Source: an uncultured Ectothiorhodospiraceae bacterium
GTDB lineage: Bacteria > Pseudomonadota > Gammaproteobacteria > UBA9214
Direction of reading: 5' to 3'
Length of the DNA stretch: 53,855 bases
NCBI GenBank assembly: GCA_947258545.1
Contig: CAMYJI010000024.1
Coordinates: forward strand, 2,766 to 56,620
Shown here: positions 16,882-25,434 of the stretch, one piece after another
Position numbering within the stretch: the stretch's first letter is position 1
How the letters are laid out: each line of letters starts with the position of its first letter
Made by a program: the position numbers and the translations under genes
The notes under the pieces: generated by a model
Database searches by the model: none
What the model was told of the DNA's origin: nothing
The model's input: the letters and a program-made list of their open reading frames with translations, nothing else

Positions 16882-18470
16882 TCAGCCCAGGGACTTCAGT
16901 CGGTCCTGGCGGCGCCAGCGGTCGACGATGTCGTCCACATCCAGGTCTTCTGGCCCTGAAATCCAGCGCCCGTAGAAGTCCACATCCGCACTGTTCGGCA
17001 CCGGGTCCGGTTGATAGAACTGGACCCGGGTGGGCAGCGGTATCGCCTGCCCCATGATCATGGCCTCGCCGCGGCCCAGCGAGGCGAGGATATCGACCAG
17101 GTCGCGTTCCGACTCCGGCACCAGTTCCTTCATATAGTCCTGGTCATCCGGGTTGGTCAGGCGCAGGCAGATAAAGGTGCTGCACTGGGCCAGTACTGTC
17201 TCCGATAATTCGTGCGGACGCTGGCTGACCACGGACAGGCCGACACCGTATTTACGTCCCTCGCGCGCGATGCGCTGCATCGACTGGCGCGTGCCCTCGT
17301 AACGCGGGTCGTTATCACGCGGGATATAGGCATGCGCCTCTTCGCAGACCAGCAGGATGGGGAATTCCTTGTAGCGCGGGTTCCAGTAGTTGAACTCGAA
17401 GGCCATACGCCCGACCTGTGCGGAGACCGTTGGGCGTACATCGAAGGGCACCGTGCTGAGAGCATGAAGTCGTAGCGCACATCGTTCATGCGGCTTTGCA
17501 GGCGCATCAGGAACTGGTCGAACTGGCCTGCCAGCGCCCCCTTCTCCTTGCCGAAGTTGGTCGTCATCTTGTTCGCTTCCTCGAAGCCCTCATAGAGCTC
17601 TTCAAGCGAGAAGTAGACCGGTGAATCAACCGACAGGTGGCCGATGCCGAGGTCCTTGTTCGACTTGTTGCGCAGGTCGAATACGGTGTCGCGCAGGAAG
17701 GCGATCTGGGTGGAGGCCGATTCGTCGGTACGGTCGATGAACAGGTCGACCAGTTCGGCGAAGGTCATCAGCCAGTAGGGCATTTCAAGGTCGCGTGCAT
17801 CGATATGGCGGACCACTTTCTCGTCGAAGGCATAGTGCTGCTTGCCTTCCTGGTCCTTCCATGAGTACTCGCCATGCAGGTCCAGCAGAATAATATGGGC
17901 ATTGGGCATGACTTTGACGGCTCGTTGCAGCAGATTGGTGACGGTCCAGGACTTGCCGGCACCGGACTGCCCGAGGATGGCCGAGTGCCGGCTGAACAGG
18001 GTGCCAGGGTCGAGACACACATCGAGGGAGGATCGCGACGACAGTTCGCCCACGCTGTAACCCTGGGAGCGGAATTTCACGAAGATGGACTTGATGTCAT
18101 CCTCGGTGACCGGGTGGAGTTCCGCGCCGGCGACCGGGTAGTTCTTGACACCGCTCTCGAAGGTCCCGCTGCTGTTGATCTCGCCCAGCGGGGTGAGGTT
18201 GACTACCCACTGCTTGGTATCACGCCGTCCAGGGAGGTTGTCGGCGGCCTTTATGATATCGTTTTCAACCATGTCCGTAACCATGGCGAGGACACGGATA
18301 CCGTTCTGGGTGATGGCCATGTAGGACCCGGGCTGTCCGACCGGTGAGTGTTCACCGTTGGTCTGGAGCATCGGGAGTTTGCCATTACTGTCTGCGTCCA
18401 CCACTGCGGTGAACAAGCCCGGCCTTACCTCCGTGATATGGCCAACGCTGGCTTTCGTGTATGTCGTCAT
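16882..18470 (-). pseudogene. HerA-type ATPase (DUF87) broken by a frame change
   Basis: Two overlapping frames encode one protein. The N-terminal part (18470 to about 17460) has a HAS-barrel-like start, Walker A GQSGAGKSW and LDLHGEYSW. The C-terminal part (about 17460 to 16882) has Walker B ILLVCEEAHAYIP and SQRPHELSETVLAQ. The frame changes at a CTCTC run (plus-strand GAGAG at 17458-17462). As I recall the family, 30-45 residues normally lie between the DFML and LS(T)VPFDVRP segments, so an out-of-frame deletion is more likely than a 1-2 nt error; this is inference. AGAGGG with 9-nt spacing supports the ATG at 18470 over the one at 18479. An assembly collapse is also possible. Confidence 0.82.
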
Positions 18471-18839
18471 TGCTGCCATCCCTCTGGCTGGTTGAAATTC
18501 AGGCTGATACCAAGTGTAGTCCCCGGCGCCTCATGCTTCTGCGGGCATGATCCCATGGGCCGGTCAGGCAACCATGCCTGACTCTATCACTATAGCGGCG
18601 GGTTCGCCCCGGAATTTAGTGCCCGGATAACGGCTTACCGGCCCGTGCCCAACCCGGGGGCCGAGCTCCGGTCCAGCGGGCTGGCTTGCCATGGCCCGAC
18701 AGGACGGCCTTTGCCGGATTTGCTACGCTGCAATTAATCAGGGGCGAGTAAGCACCTGTATCCGGGCGGCACCGGATTGAACTGAATAGCCGGGCGGTTG
18801 AAAAGACACATATAAAGTTGTGGGGTGTGCACAGACAAG
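18471..18839. other. Divergent intergenic region between the HerA locus and ppsA
   Basis: About 370 bp without a gene. No clear consensus promoter, repeat or RNA was recognised. It must hold the promoters of both divergent genes. Confidence 0.5.
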
Positions 18840-21266
18840 ATGACCGGAACCAACACCTATATCCGCTGGTTCAGCGACCTCACACTGGATGATGTTCCGC
18901 TGGTGGGCGGCAAGAATGCCTCACTGGGCGAGATGTACACTGGTCTGAAGGGCGCAGGAATCAATGTCCCGGATGGCTTCGCCATCACGGCAAGCGCTTA
19001 CCGTGACCTGCTCGAAAACGCCGGCACCCGGGAGCCGCTGGCCACACTGCTCGATGGTCTCGATCCGGACGATGCAGCGGATCTGGCCCGGCGCGGACGT
19101 CGCGCCCGGGACATTATCTTGTCCGCACCGCTGCCGGAACAGCTGCGAACCGAGATCCTGGAGGCGTTCCACCGTTTGATCGACGAGTACGGTCCGGATA
19201 CCTCTGTGGCGGTGCGCAGTTCCGCCACGGCCGAGGACCTGCCGACGGCCAGCTTTGCCGGTCAGCAGGAGACCTTTCTCAACATCGCCAGCGATGAGTC
19301 GCTGATCAACGCCTGCCGGCAGTGCTTTGCCAGCCTCTATACCGATCGTGCCATTCATTACCGCCTGGACCAGGGCTTCGACCATACCCGGGTGGCGCTG
19401 TCCATCGGTGTGCAGAAAATGGTGCGCTCCGACCTGGAGTGCAGTGGTGTTATTTTCACGCTGGATACCGAGTCCGGATTCCGCGACGTGGTGTTCATCA
19501 CCGGTGCCTGGGGGCTGGGTGAGAATGTCGTGCAGGGAACTGTAGACCCGGATGAATTCTATGTGCACAAGCCGACCTATGAGGCCGGCAGCCGGGCGGT
19601 GCTGCGCCGTGACCTCGGTGACAAGCAGATCAAGATGATCTATGCCCGGGGTCGCCACGGTGCCACCACGCGCAATGTCCCCACGCCCAAGGCCGAACGC
19701 CAGCGCTTCTGCCTGAGTGACAGGGAGGTGCTTGAGCTGGCCGGCCATGCCATGAAGATCGAGGCTTACTACAGCCGCCGCCATGGCCGTGCTACGCCGA
19801 TGGATATTGAATGGGCCAAGGACGGTAAGGACGGGGGCCTGTATATCGTGCAGGCGCGCCCCGAGACCGTGATATCGCAACGCCAGGCCGGCATCCTGAG
19901 GGAATACGAGTTAACAGGTGCGGGTGAGCTGCTGGTTCAGGGGCACGCCGTGGGTGAAAAGATCGCTGCCGGCCGGGTGCGCGCGGTTCATGATCCCTCC
20001 GAACTGCCGGAATTCAGGGCCGGGGAGGTGCTGGTCACTGACATCACGACCCCGGACTGGGAACCCGTGATGAAACAGGCAGCGGCGATCGTGACCAACC
20101 GGGGTGGCCGTACCTGTCATGCTGCCATTGTCGCGCGGGAACTGGGTATCCCGGCCGTGGTCGGGACCGGCAATGCCGTGGAAAAACTGGCCAGCGGTGA
20201 GACCGTGACCGTGTCCTGTGCCGAGGGTGCGACCGGTCGCGTGTATGCCGGTGAACTCCCGTTCAGGATCAATGAGACCGACCTGGGGGAGCTGCACCGG
20301 CCGAAAACCCGGATCATGGTGAACCTAGGCAACCCGGAGCTGGCCTTCCGCACTGCACTGATACCCAATGACGGTGTCGGCCTGGCGCGGCTTGAATTCA
20401 TTATCAATGACCACATCAAGGCTCACCCGCTGGCCCTGCTGTCACCGGAGAAGGTCACGCACCCGGGTGTCCGGGCACAGCTTGCCACCCTGACCGCGGG
20501 TTACACCTCACCCACCGGCTACTTTATCGAGAAGCTTTCCGAAGGCGTGGGCACGATTGCCGCCGCCTTTTATCCCAGGCCGGTCGTCGTGCGCCTGTCC
20601 GATTTCAAGAGCAACGAATACGCCAGCCTGCTCGGGGGTGCGGACTTCGAGCCGGTAGAGGCCAATCCCATGTTGGGCCTGCGCGGCGCCTCCCGCTATA
20701 TCCACCCGACTTACCGTGAGGCCTTTGCGCTGGAGTGCGTGGCAATGAAGCGGGTGCGCGAGGAGATGGGCTTCAGCAACGTGAAACTCATGATTCCGTT
20801 CTGCAGGACACTTAGCGAGGCAGGGATGGTGCTGAAGGTGATGGCGGAAAATGGCCTGCAGCGCGGGGATGCCGGCCTGGAAATCTACATGATGTGCGAA
20901 CTGCCGAACAACGTCATGCTGATCGACGAGTTTGCCGAGTATTTCGACGGATTCTCCATCGGCTCCAATGACCTGACCCAGCTGGCCCTCGGCATCGACC
21001 GCGACTCGGAGCTTGTCGCCGGGGCCTTCGACGAGCGCGATCCCGGCGTCAGGAAACTGCTGCGTCTGGCCGTGGAGGGCGCCCGGCGCAATCACCGCCA
21101 CAGCGGTATCTGTGGTCAGGCGCCGTCTGATTATCCCGATATGGCGGCTTACCTGGTGGAGCTGGGCATCGATTCAATCAGCCTGAACCCGGATACGGTC
21201 ATGAAAACCACACAGCAAATCCTGCGGCTGGAACAGGAACTGGGCAGGTCTCAGGGTGCTGGCTAG
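18840..21266 (+). CDS. ppsA: Phosphoenolpyruvate synthase
   Basis: The 808-residue enzyme would convert pyruvate, ATP and water to PEP, AMP and phosphate. The N-terminal ATP-grasp-like domain begins with VGGKNASLGEM. The phosphohistidine domain has GGRTCHAAIVAREL with His at about 427. The C-terminal PEP/pyruvate barrel ends with the GICGQAPSD segment (catalytic Cys at about 758). The ATG at 18840 matches the family N-terminus; a GTG at 18825 adds five residues and is less likely. In an autotroph it would route fixed carbon to gluconeogenesis. It is monocistronic. Confidence 0.96.
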   Translation: MTGTNTYIRWFSDLTLDDVPLVGGKNASLGEMYTGLKGAGINVPDGFAITASAYRDLLENAGTREPLATLLDGLDPDDAADLARRGRRARDIILSAPLPEQLRTEILEAFHRLIDEYGPDTSVAVRSSATAEDLPTASFAGQQETFLNIASDESLINACRQCFASLYTDRAIHYRLDQGFDHTRVALSIGVQKMVRSDLECSGVIFTLDTESGFRDVVFITGAWGLGENVVQGTVDPDEFYVHKPTYEAGSRAVLRRDLGDKQIKMIYARGRHGATTRNVPTPKAERQRFCLSDREVLELAGHAMKIEAYYSRRHGRATPMDIEWAKDGKDGGLYIVQARPETVISQRQAGILREYELTGAGELLVQGHAVGEKIAAGRVRAVHDPSELPEFRAGEVLVTDITTPDWEPVMKQAAAIVTNRGGRTCHAAIVARELGIPAVVGTGNAVEKLASGETVTVSCAEGATGRVYAGELPFRINETDLGELHRPKTRIMVNLGNPELAFRTALIPNDGVGLARLEFIINDHIKAHPLALLSPEKVTHPGVRAQLATLTAGYTSPTGYFIEKLSEGVGTIAAAFYPRPVVVRLSDFKSNEYASLLGGADFEPVEANPMLGLRGASRYIHPTYREAFALECVAMKRVREEMGFSNVKLMIPFCRTLSEAGMVLKVMAENGLQRGDAGLEIYMMCELPNNVMLIDEFAEYFDGFSIGSNDLTQLALGIDRDSELVAGAFDERDPGVRKLLRLAVEGARRNHRHSGICGQAPSDYPDMAAYLVELGIDSISLNPDTVMKTTQQILRLEQELGRSQGAG

Positions 21267-21318
21267 CGTACTGTGCCGGGGTACAGATGCCCCGGTATCC
21301 GGGCGGGAAGTGCAAGGG

Positions 21319-21341
21319 CCGCCGGCAGGGTCTGCCGGCGG
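21319..21341. terminator. Bidirectional hairpin between ppsA and the MlaC-like gene
   Basis: A perfect 10-bp stem, CCGCCGGCAG and CTGCCGGCGG, with a GGT loop lies between two convergent genes. T tracts are absent, so it is called a terminator from position and stem strength. Confidence 0.55.
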
Positions 21342-21349
21342 CTGTAGGC

Positions 21350-21970
21350 TTAGTTATAGCGGCGCGGCTGGTTGCCGAGGCTGTACATATTCCTGAAATG
21401 ATTTCGATAGTAGACCACGGCGCTGTTGCCGGCCGCTTTCACGTCAAAGATCTTCCAGCCTGACTTGCTCAGGTAGAAGCGGAATTCCAGCTTGGTGGGG
21501 AGGCCATTGGGTTGCATGATCCAGGCGCTCACCGCAACGTCCTCAGGGCTTTGACCGCGCGGGGTGAAGTAGCGGATTGACTGGTTCGAGTAGGTGGTCA
21601 GCTGTTGCGCGAGGATAGTCATGAATGACTCGGCAAGCTGTTTCTGCATGTTGGCGCGCTGTTCCGGGTTCATCCTGCGCCAGGCTGGTCCGGCGGCCCA
21701 TTTCGTCATGTAGGCAAAATCGAAATAGGGTGCGATCTCGCTTTGCAAAAAGGCCGCCGCCCTGGCCTTGTCATTGGCGCCGCCGCTGCGAATAAAGGTC
21801 GTCAGCTTGGTAATGCCTGCCTTGAGGAGCTGTGCCGGTTTGGCGGCCTGTTGAACCGGTGCAATGCCTCGATGAGCTCCCTGGTAATAGGATGAAGGGG
21901 GTGCCGCTGCGGCGGCCATGGATGCAGAGGTAATCAATATGAGGAATACGGCCAATAGATTCGCTTTCAT
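21350..21970 (-). CDS. MlaC/Ttg2D-family periplasmic phospholipid-binding protein
   Basis: This 206-residue protein has a signal peptide (about residues 1-22, AAAA) and the MlaC fold pattern: a helical N-terminal part, then FDFAYMTKWAAGPAWRRMNPEQRANMQKQLAESFMTILAQQL and a beta-rich C-terminal part ending in WKIFDVKAAGNS. MlaC shuttles phospholipids between outer and inner membrane complexes. Here it is alone, without mlaABDEF. AGAGGG lies a few nt before the ATG. The frame stays open upstream of 21970, but that extension is basic and untypical. Confidence 0.88.
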   Translation of the reverse strand: MKANLLAVFLILITSASMAAAAAPPSSYYQGAHRGIAPVQQAAKPAQLLKAGITKLTTFIRSGGANDKARAAAFLQSEIAPYFDFAYMTKWAAGPAWRRMNPEQRANMQKQLAESFMTILAQQLTTYSNQSIRYFTPRGQSPEDVAVSAWIMQPNGLPTKLEFRFYLSKSGWKIFDVKAAGNSAVVYYRNHFRNMYSLGNQPRRYN

Positions 21971-22006
21971 GGGGCCCTCTGTAGGTTGCGCTGGGTTGAA
22001 TAAACC

Positions 22007-22036
22007 AAAAACAGACCAGATCCTGTCTGGTCTGTT
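22007..22036 (-). terminator. Rho-independent terminator after sulfur globule gene 1
   Basis: On the minus strand an 11-bp perfect stem (22026-22036 with 22010-22020) and 5-nt loop is followed by five T residues. It separates the sulfur globule gene from the MlaC-like gene. Confidence 0.8.
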
Positions 22037-22137
22037 CGCGTTATACAGTAGATAGTTTTGGGTTGCCAGCCCGTGATTTTTTTGTCGCGCAACAGAGGAT
22101 GCACGTCCCTGTGCACACCAATTTCTTTTAGCCTTGT

Positions 22138-22509
22138 TTACTGGCTTCCGGTTGCCGGAGCAGCCGGTGCTACCGGTGCGCCATAGCCATAGCCGTAGCC
22201 GGGATAGCCACCGTAACCGTAGGGACCACCCCAACCGCCATAGCCGGGATAGCCGCCGTAGCCGTAGGGGCCGTAGCCACCATAGCCATAGTGACGGCCA
22301 TAACCGCGGCCATAACCGCTGCCACGACCACCACCGCTCATGCTGAAGTTCATATCACCCCAGCCGTCGCCGTCGAAGGGACCCCAGTCGGAACCCCAGT
22401 TGTCACCACCCCAGGGACCACCCCCCCACCAAGCGTGGGCGGAAGTCATCGGTAGGGCGGCAAGGCCCGCGATGAAGGCCGCTGCGACTGTCGTTTTCAG
22501 TGTGTTCAT
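22138..22509 (-). CDS. Sulfur globule protein 1 (Gly/Tyr-rich, exported)
   Basis: This 123-residue protein has a cleavable signal peptide (about 1-26, SAHA), and its mature part begins WWGGGPWGGDNWG. The rest is Gly/Tyr/Trp-rich with GYGGYPGYG-type repeats and an Ala/Pro tail. This matches the sulfur globule proteins (Sgp) that coat periplasmic sulfur deposits in purple and other sulfur-oxidising gammaproteobacteria. AAGGAGG lies about 9 nt before the ATG. The leader carries a perfect hairpin, an FNR-like box lies about 95 bp upstream, and a terminator follows, all suggesting a well-expressed monocistronic gene. Confidence 0.88.
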   Translation of the reverse strand: MNTLKTTVAAAFIAGLAALPMTSAHAWWGGGPWGGDNWGSDWGPFDGDGWGDMNFSMSGGGRGSGYGRGYGRHYGYGGYGPYGYGGYPGYGGWGGPYGYGGYPGYGYGYGAPVAPAAPATGSQ

Positions 22510-22547
22510 GAGAGTTTCCTCCTTATCATTAAACTGATTGATGAATA

Positions 22548-22568
22548 TTCTCCTGATTTACAGGAGAA
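22548..22568 (-). promoter_or_regulatory. Perfect hairpin at the likely 5' end of the sgp1 mRNA
   Basis: TTCTCCTG (22548-22555) and CAGGAGAA (22561-22568) are perfect inverted repeats with a 5-nt loop. If transcription starts near 22566, as the FNR-like box position predicts, the mRNA would begin with this stem, which could stabilise it. It could also be an operator. Confidence 0.5.
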
Positions 22569-22600
22569 CTCTATTTTCAGACGATTGCGGTGAAATTGAA

Positions 22601-22614
22601 TTGACCTGCGTCAA
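22601..22614. promoter_or_regulatory. FNR/Dnr-like palindrome in the sgp1/cytochrome divergent promoter
   Basis: TTGACCTGCGTCAA is a perfect palindrome of the CRP/FNR half-site type (TTGAC-N4-GTCAA), one base per half from the FNR consensus. On the minus strand a -10-like GAAAAT at 22573-22578 puts the centre near -41.5 for sgp1. On the plus strand the AT-rich TATTCT (22637-22642) and TATAAT (22651-22656) could serve the cytochrome gene. Confidence 0.6.
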
Positions 22615-22743
22615 TAAGATGTAACTTTTATTAACATATTCTTAAAAACTTATAATTCTGCGTTTCTTCGCGTATGATTGAGGTAGAATCCGGTTTAGAT
22701 ATGATCCCAGCAGGTTAGCTGCTGTCCACAGGAACAGTGACTC

Positions 22744-23781
22744 ATGCGACTGATTTTATTAATTATTATTATTTCTATCGGGGCCACGGCGCTGGCCGCC
22801 CCGGATGGCGCGCAACTCTATGCGAGGCATTGCGCGACCTGTCACGGCGACAAGGGTGGCGGGGGTGTCGGTGTCCCGCTGGCCCTGGCGTCCTTCCTGG
22901 AGAGCGTGGACGACGCTTTCCTGCGTCAGACCATTCGCCATGGTCGTCCCGGCCGGGTGATGCCGTCCTTCCCGAAGCTCAGCGATGCGCAGCTCGATGC
23001 CCTGGTCGGTTACATTCGCGCCTGGTCCGGGAAGCCGGCACCCGAGTTCGTGGCGACGCCGGTCAAGGCCGACCCGGTGCACGGCAAGGCGCTGTTCGCT
23101 TCCTATTGTGCCACCTGCCACGGGGAACACGGTGAGGGTGGCAAGGGTACCGGGGTGACGTTCTCGCGTCGCCGTGACTTGCCGATTATCGCACCCGCCC
23201 TGAACAATCCCGGTTTCCTGCAGGCAGCCACCGATGAAATGATCAAGCATACCCTGTTCTACGGGCGTGAAGGAACGCCCATGCGCTCGTACCTGCAACA
23301 GGGCCTTTCCGAGCAAGACATCAGCGACCTGGTCGCCTACGTACGCAGCTTCGAAAAACAGGCTGACGATACAAAACTGGCCAAGACGGTGCCGGTCGAG
23401 AAAATCATTGTCGCCGAGTCGCCCTATACCCTGGAAGAGACGGTGGATAATCTGAAGGATGCCATCATCAGCCAGAACTTCCAGTTGATCAGGACCGACC
23501 TGCTGGAGCACGGCCTGGTCGAGGAGGGCAAGGAAAGTAAAAAGGAAGTGATCCTGCACTTCTGTAACTTCAAGTTTCTCTATGATGCGCTGGCCATTGA
23601 TCCGCGTGTGGGTTTGTTTCTTCCCTGCCGGGTTACGGTCGTGGAGCGCGCGGGCAAGGTGCAGGTGATGACGATTAATCCGCTATACCTCAGTCATTTG
23701 TTCAACAATGAAGAGCTCGACGAGGCATGCGAGCACATGCACGGGATTTACACTTCAATCATCGAGGATACGACCCTGTAA
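22744..23781 (+). CDS. Diheme cytochrome c fused to a DUF302 domain
   Basis: This 345-residue protein has a signal peptide (about 1-19) and two cytochrome c domains with CATCHGDKG (Cys at about 32) and CATCHGEHG (about 122), then a DUF302 domain (about 225-345, with the signature DPRVGLFLPCRVTVVE). Mono- or diheme carriers of this type pass electrons in the periplasm. The stop overlaps the next ATG (TAATG), and that gene is also DUF302-like. It diverges from sulfur globule protein 1, which suggests a link to sulfur or nitrogen oxide redox chemistry, but this is inference. Confidence 0.92.
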   Translation: MRLILLIIIISIGATALAAPDGAQLYARHCATCHGDKGGGGVGVPLALASFLESVDDAFLRQTIRHGRPGRVMPSFPKLSDAQLDALVGYIRAWSGKPAPEFVATPVKADPVHGKALFASYCATCHGEHGEGGKGTGVTFSRRRDLPIIAPALNNPGFLQAATDEMIKHTLFYGREGTPMRSYLQQGLSEQDISDLVAYVRSFEKQADDTKLAKTVPVEKIIVAESPYTLEETVDNLKDAIISQNFQLIRTDLLEHGLVEEGKESKKEVILHFCNFKFLYDALAIDPRVGLFLPCRVTVVERAGKVQVMTINPLYLSHLFNNEELDEACEHMHGIYTSIIEDTTL

Positions 23782-24239
23782 TGAAACGCTACCTGAGCAT
23801 TGTTATTATCTGGCTGGGTTTGCAGCTGCCCTTGCCGGCCTCGGCAGAGGAACTGGTGATGGCACGATCACTGCAACCATTTCCCGAGACCATGCTGGCA
23901 TTGCAGGAGTCTATACGCGCGCATGGCTACACCGTTTCGCGCGTGCAGCGGGTTGATATCGGTCTGACCGGCATGGGTTACAAGACCGACAAGTACCGGA
24001 TCGTGTTTGCCAGCAAGCTCGACGAGATCAGATACCTGTCCGAAACAGCTCCACAGCTGATTCCCTACCTGCCTCCGAAGATCGCTATCTTTGCCGAGGG
24101 TTCCCAGACCGTCCTGGTCACGGCCAACCCGAAGCTGTATGCAGAGATTGCCGGCGATGCAGTCGCCCCGGCCTTTTTTGACCGCTGGGAGAGTGACCTG
24201 CGGTCCATCTTTTACGATGTGAGCAAGGTCGAAGAATAA
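23781..24239 (+). CDS. Exported DUF302-family protein
   Basis: This 152-residue protein has a signal peptide (about 1-22, ASA). Its mature part has the DUF302-like pattern (LQESIRAHGYTVSRVQRVDIGL, then TDKYRIVFASKLDEIRYLSE, then LPPKIAIFAEGSQTVLVTANP). Its ATG overlaps the stop of the preceding diheme cytochrome, so it is translationally coupled to it. There is no heme motif. The function is unknown; DUF302 domains often occur with redox proteins. Confidence 0.85.
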   Translation: MKRYLSIVIIWLGLQLPLPASAEELVMARSLQPFPETMLALQESIRAHGYTVSRVQRVDIGLTGMGYKTDKYRIVFASKLDEIRYLSETAPQLIPYLPPKIAIFAEGSQTVLVTANPKLYAEIAGDAVAPAFFDRWESDLRSIFYDVSKVEE

Positions 24240-24403
24240 GACCGCGCAGGCATTCCATATGACGGGTATCAGCGGGACGTTGTCGATCGGGGATTAATTC
24301 AGCTCAAGCGACTGACCGAAGTTGGTCGGTATCCCATCGCTGCGCAATACCGGATTATCGTGTGACCGCTGTATGCTGTGGATTTACCGGACACACTATG
24401 TTC

Positions 24404-24431
24404 AAAAAAAACGCGGACAAGGGTGTCCGCG
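24404..24431 (-). terminator. Strong orphan intrinsic terminator on the minus strand
   Basis: CGCGGACA (24412-24419) pairs perfectly with TGTCCGCG (24424-24431) around a 4-nt loop. On the minus strand eight T residues follow (24411-24404). No minus-strand protein gene lies upstream, so it probably ends a noncoding transcript. Confidence 0.85.
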
Positions 24432-24497
24432 CAGGTGTGGGAGTCGTATTCGACAGATGTACAGATAAAAGCTGGAGGAGCCTCAATCACTGTCTGA
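24404..24497 (-). ncRNA. Candidate FNR-dependent small RNA (about 94 nt)
   Basis: The perfect FNR box at 24533-24546 has a minus-strand -10-like TAAACT at 24504-24509, which predicts a start near 24497. A textbook terminator ends at 24404. The predicted transcript carries CTCCTCC (from 24473-24479), which could pair with ribosome binding sites, in an unstructured 5' half before a stem-loop and poly-U tail. This is the layout of a trans-acting regulatory RNA. No homology to FnrS was seen. Entirely predicted. Confidence 0.45.
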
Positions 24498-24532
24498 CTG
24501 CAAAGTTTAGGGAATACGGGCAGTACGGCGCC

Positions 24533-24546
24533 TTGATCTGGATCAA
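24533..24546. promoter_or_regulatory. Perfect FNR-type box upstream of pdxH and the candidate small RNA
   Basis: TTGATCTGGATCAA fits TTGAT-N4-ATCAA exactly. On the plus strand a -10-like TATTTA at 24570-24575 predicts a start near 24582, about 42 bp from the centre (class II geometry), giving a 117-nt leader for pdxH. The mirror-image geometry exists on the minus strand. Confidence 0.75.
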
Positions 24547-24698
24547 TTTTTCGAGTGGTAACACACGACTATTTATGGCAGGGTAGCCGGCATAACGTGA
24601 GCGGCAAACGCAACTAACTCATATGCCTCGATTATTCGTGATTATTGACAGGGCCGGCCATAGGCTATGACCACCAGCTTGACAGAATATATTGCCTT

Positions 24699-25301
24699 AT
24701 GAACAACCCTACACCGGATCCGCTATTGGATGAGGCACTCCAGCGTTTCAGGGGCCAGCTCGACGCGGCCCACAAGACTGACTTGCGTGAGCCGACCGCG
24801 ATGACCCTGGCGACCGCGGATCCCGATGGGCGGCCCTCGGTCCGTACCGTGCTGCTCAAGGGGGTGGATGAGCGTGGCTTTGTGTTTTTTACCAACAGCC
24901 GCAGCCGCAAGGGCAGGGAGTTGCAGGCGAATCCCCGTGCGTCACTGTGCTTTTTCTGGCAGCCGCTGATGAAGCAGGTACGCATCGACGGGATGGTTGA
25001 GGTGATCGACGCCGGGGAGGCGGATGATTACTGGCGCACGCGGCAACGTGACAGCCAGCTGGGGGCCTGGGCGTCGGAGCAGTCAGAGCCGCTGGCCGAT
25101 CGCGAGACGCTGGAGCGCAGGGTGACCGAGTGTCACGACCAGTACGTCGATCAGCAGGTGCCGCGGCCACCGCATTGGCTGGGTTACCGGCTGGTACCCG
25201 AGCGGATCGAATTCTGGAAATCTGGCTGGCACCGCTTGCATGAGCGGATCTGCTATGACAAGACCGACAAGGGCTGGACCATGATCCTGCTGAACCCATG
25301 A
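24699..25301 (+). CDS. pdxH: Pyridoxamine 5'-phosphate oxidase
   Basis: This 200-residue FMN enzyme would oxidise pyridoxamine or pyridoxine phosphate to pyridoxal phosphate with O2. The family blocks are present: PTAMTLATADPDGRPSVRTVLLKGVDERGFVFFTN, the SRKGRELQANPRASLCFFW FMN region, RDSQLGAWASEQS, and the C-terminal RIEFWKSGWHRLHER. The ATG at 24699 is chosen; an upstream TTG at 24645 gives an untypical extension. An apparent FNR box upstream is unexpected for an O2-dependent enzyme and might repress rather than activate. Confidence 0.95.
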   Translation: MNNPTPDPLLDEALQRFRGQLDAAHKTDLREPTAMTLATADPDGRPSVRTVLLKGVDERGFVFFTNSRSRKGRELQANPRASLCFFWQPLMKQVRIDGMVEVIDAGEADDYWRTRQRDSQLGAWASEQSEPLADRETLERRVTECHDQYVDQQVPRPPHWLGYRLVPERIEFWKSGWHRLHERICYDKTDKGWTMILLNP

Positions 25302-25398
25302 CACGACATGTTCCCTGTCTTTTGCCTCGCAAGGGCTTGTCTGGTCTCAACTTGCTGTGTTTAAACGTTATATTGGCTGTACGGATAGTAACGGATTA

Positions 25399-25433
25399 TT
25401 GACATAATCATGAATTGGGACTATATTCCCAAT
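25399..25433 (+). promoter_or_regulatory. Consensus sigma-70 promoter overlapped by a palindromic operator
   Basis: TTGACA (25399-25404), a 17-nt spacer and TATATT (25422-25427) form a near-perfect promoter. ATTGGGA (25414-25420) and TCCCAAT (25427-25433) form a perfect 7-bp inverted repeat with a 6-nt spacer that straddles the -10. The predicted start falls at 25434-25435, on the A of the ATG at 25435, so the mRNA would be leaderless. The operator position suggests repression. Confidence 0.75.
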
Positions 25434-25434
25434 A

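Larger units (their letters stand above)
24240..24698. other. Gene-poor interval holding an FNR box and an orphan terminator
   Basis: No credible protein gene lies here. It contains an FNR box (24533-24546), an intrinsic terminator on the minus strand (24404-24431) and a candidate small RNA between them, each listed separately. A 63-codon minus-strand frame (24299-24490) overlaps the terminator and is rejected. Confidence 0.65.

Noticed and set aside
24299..24490. A 63-codon minus-strand frame in the small RNA region
   Set aside because: It runs through an intrinsic terminator, lacks a ribosome binding site and has no coding character.
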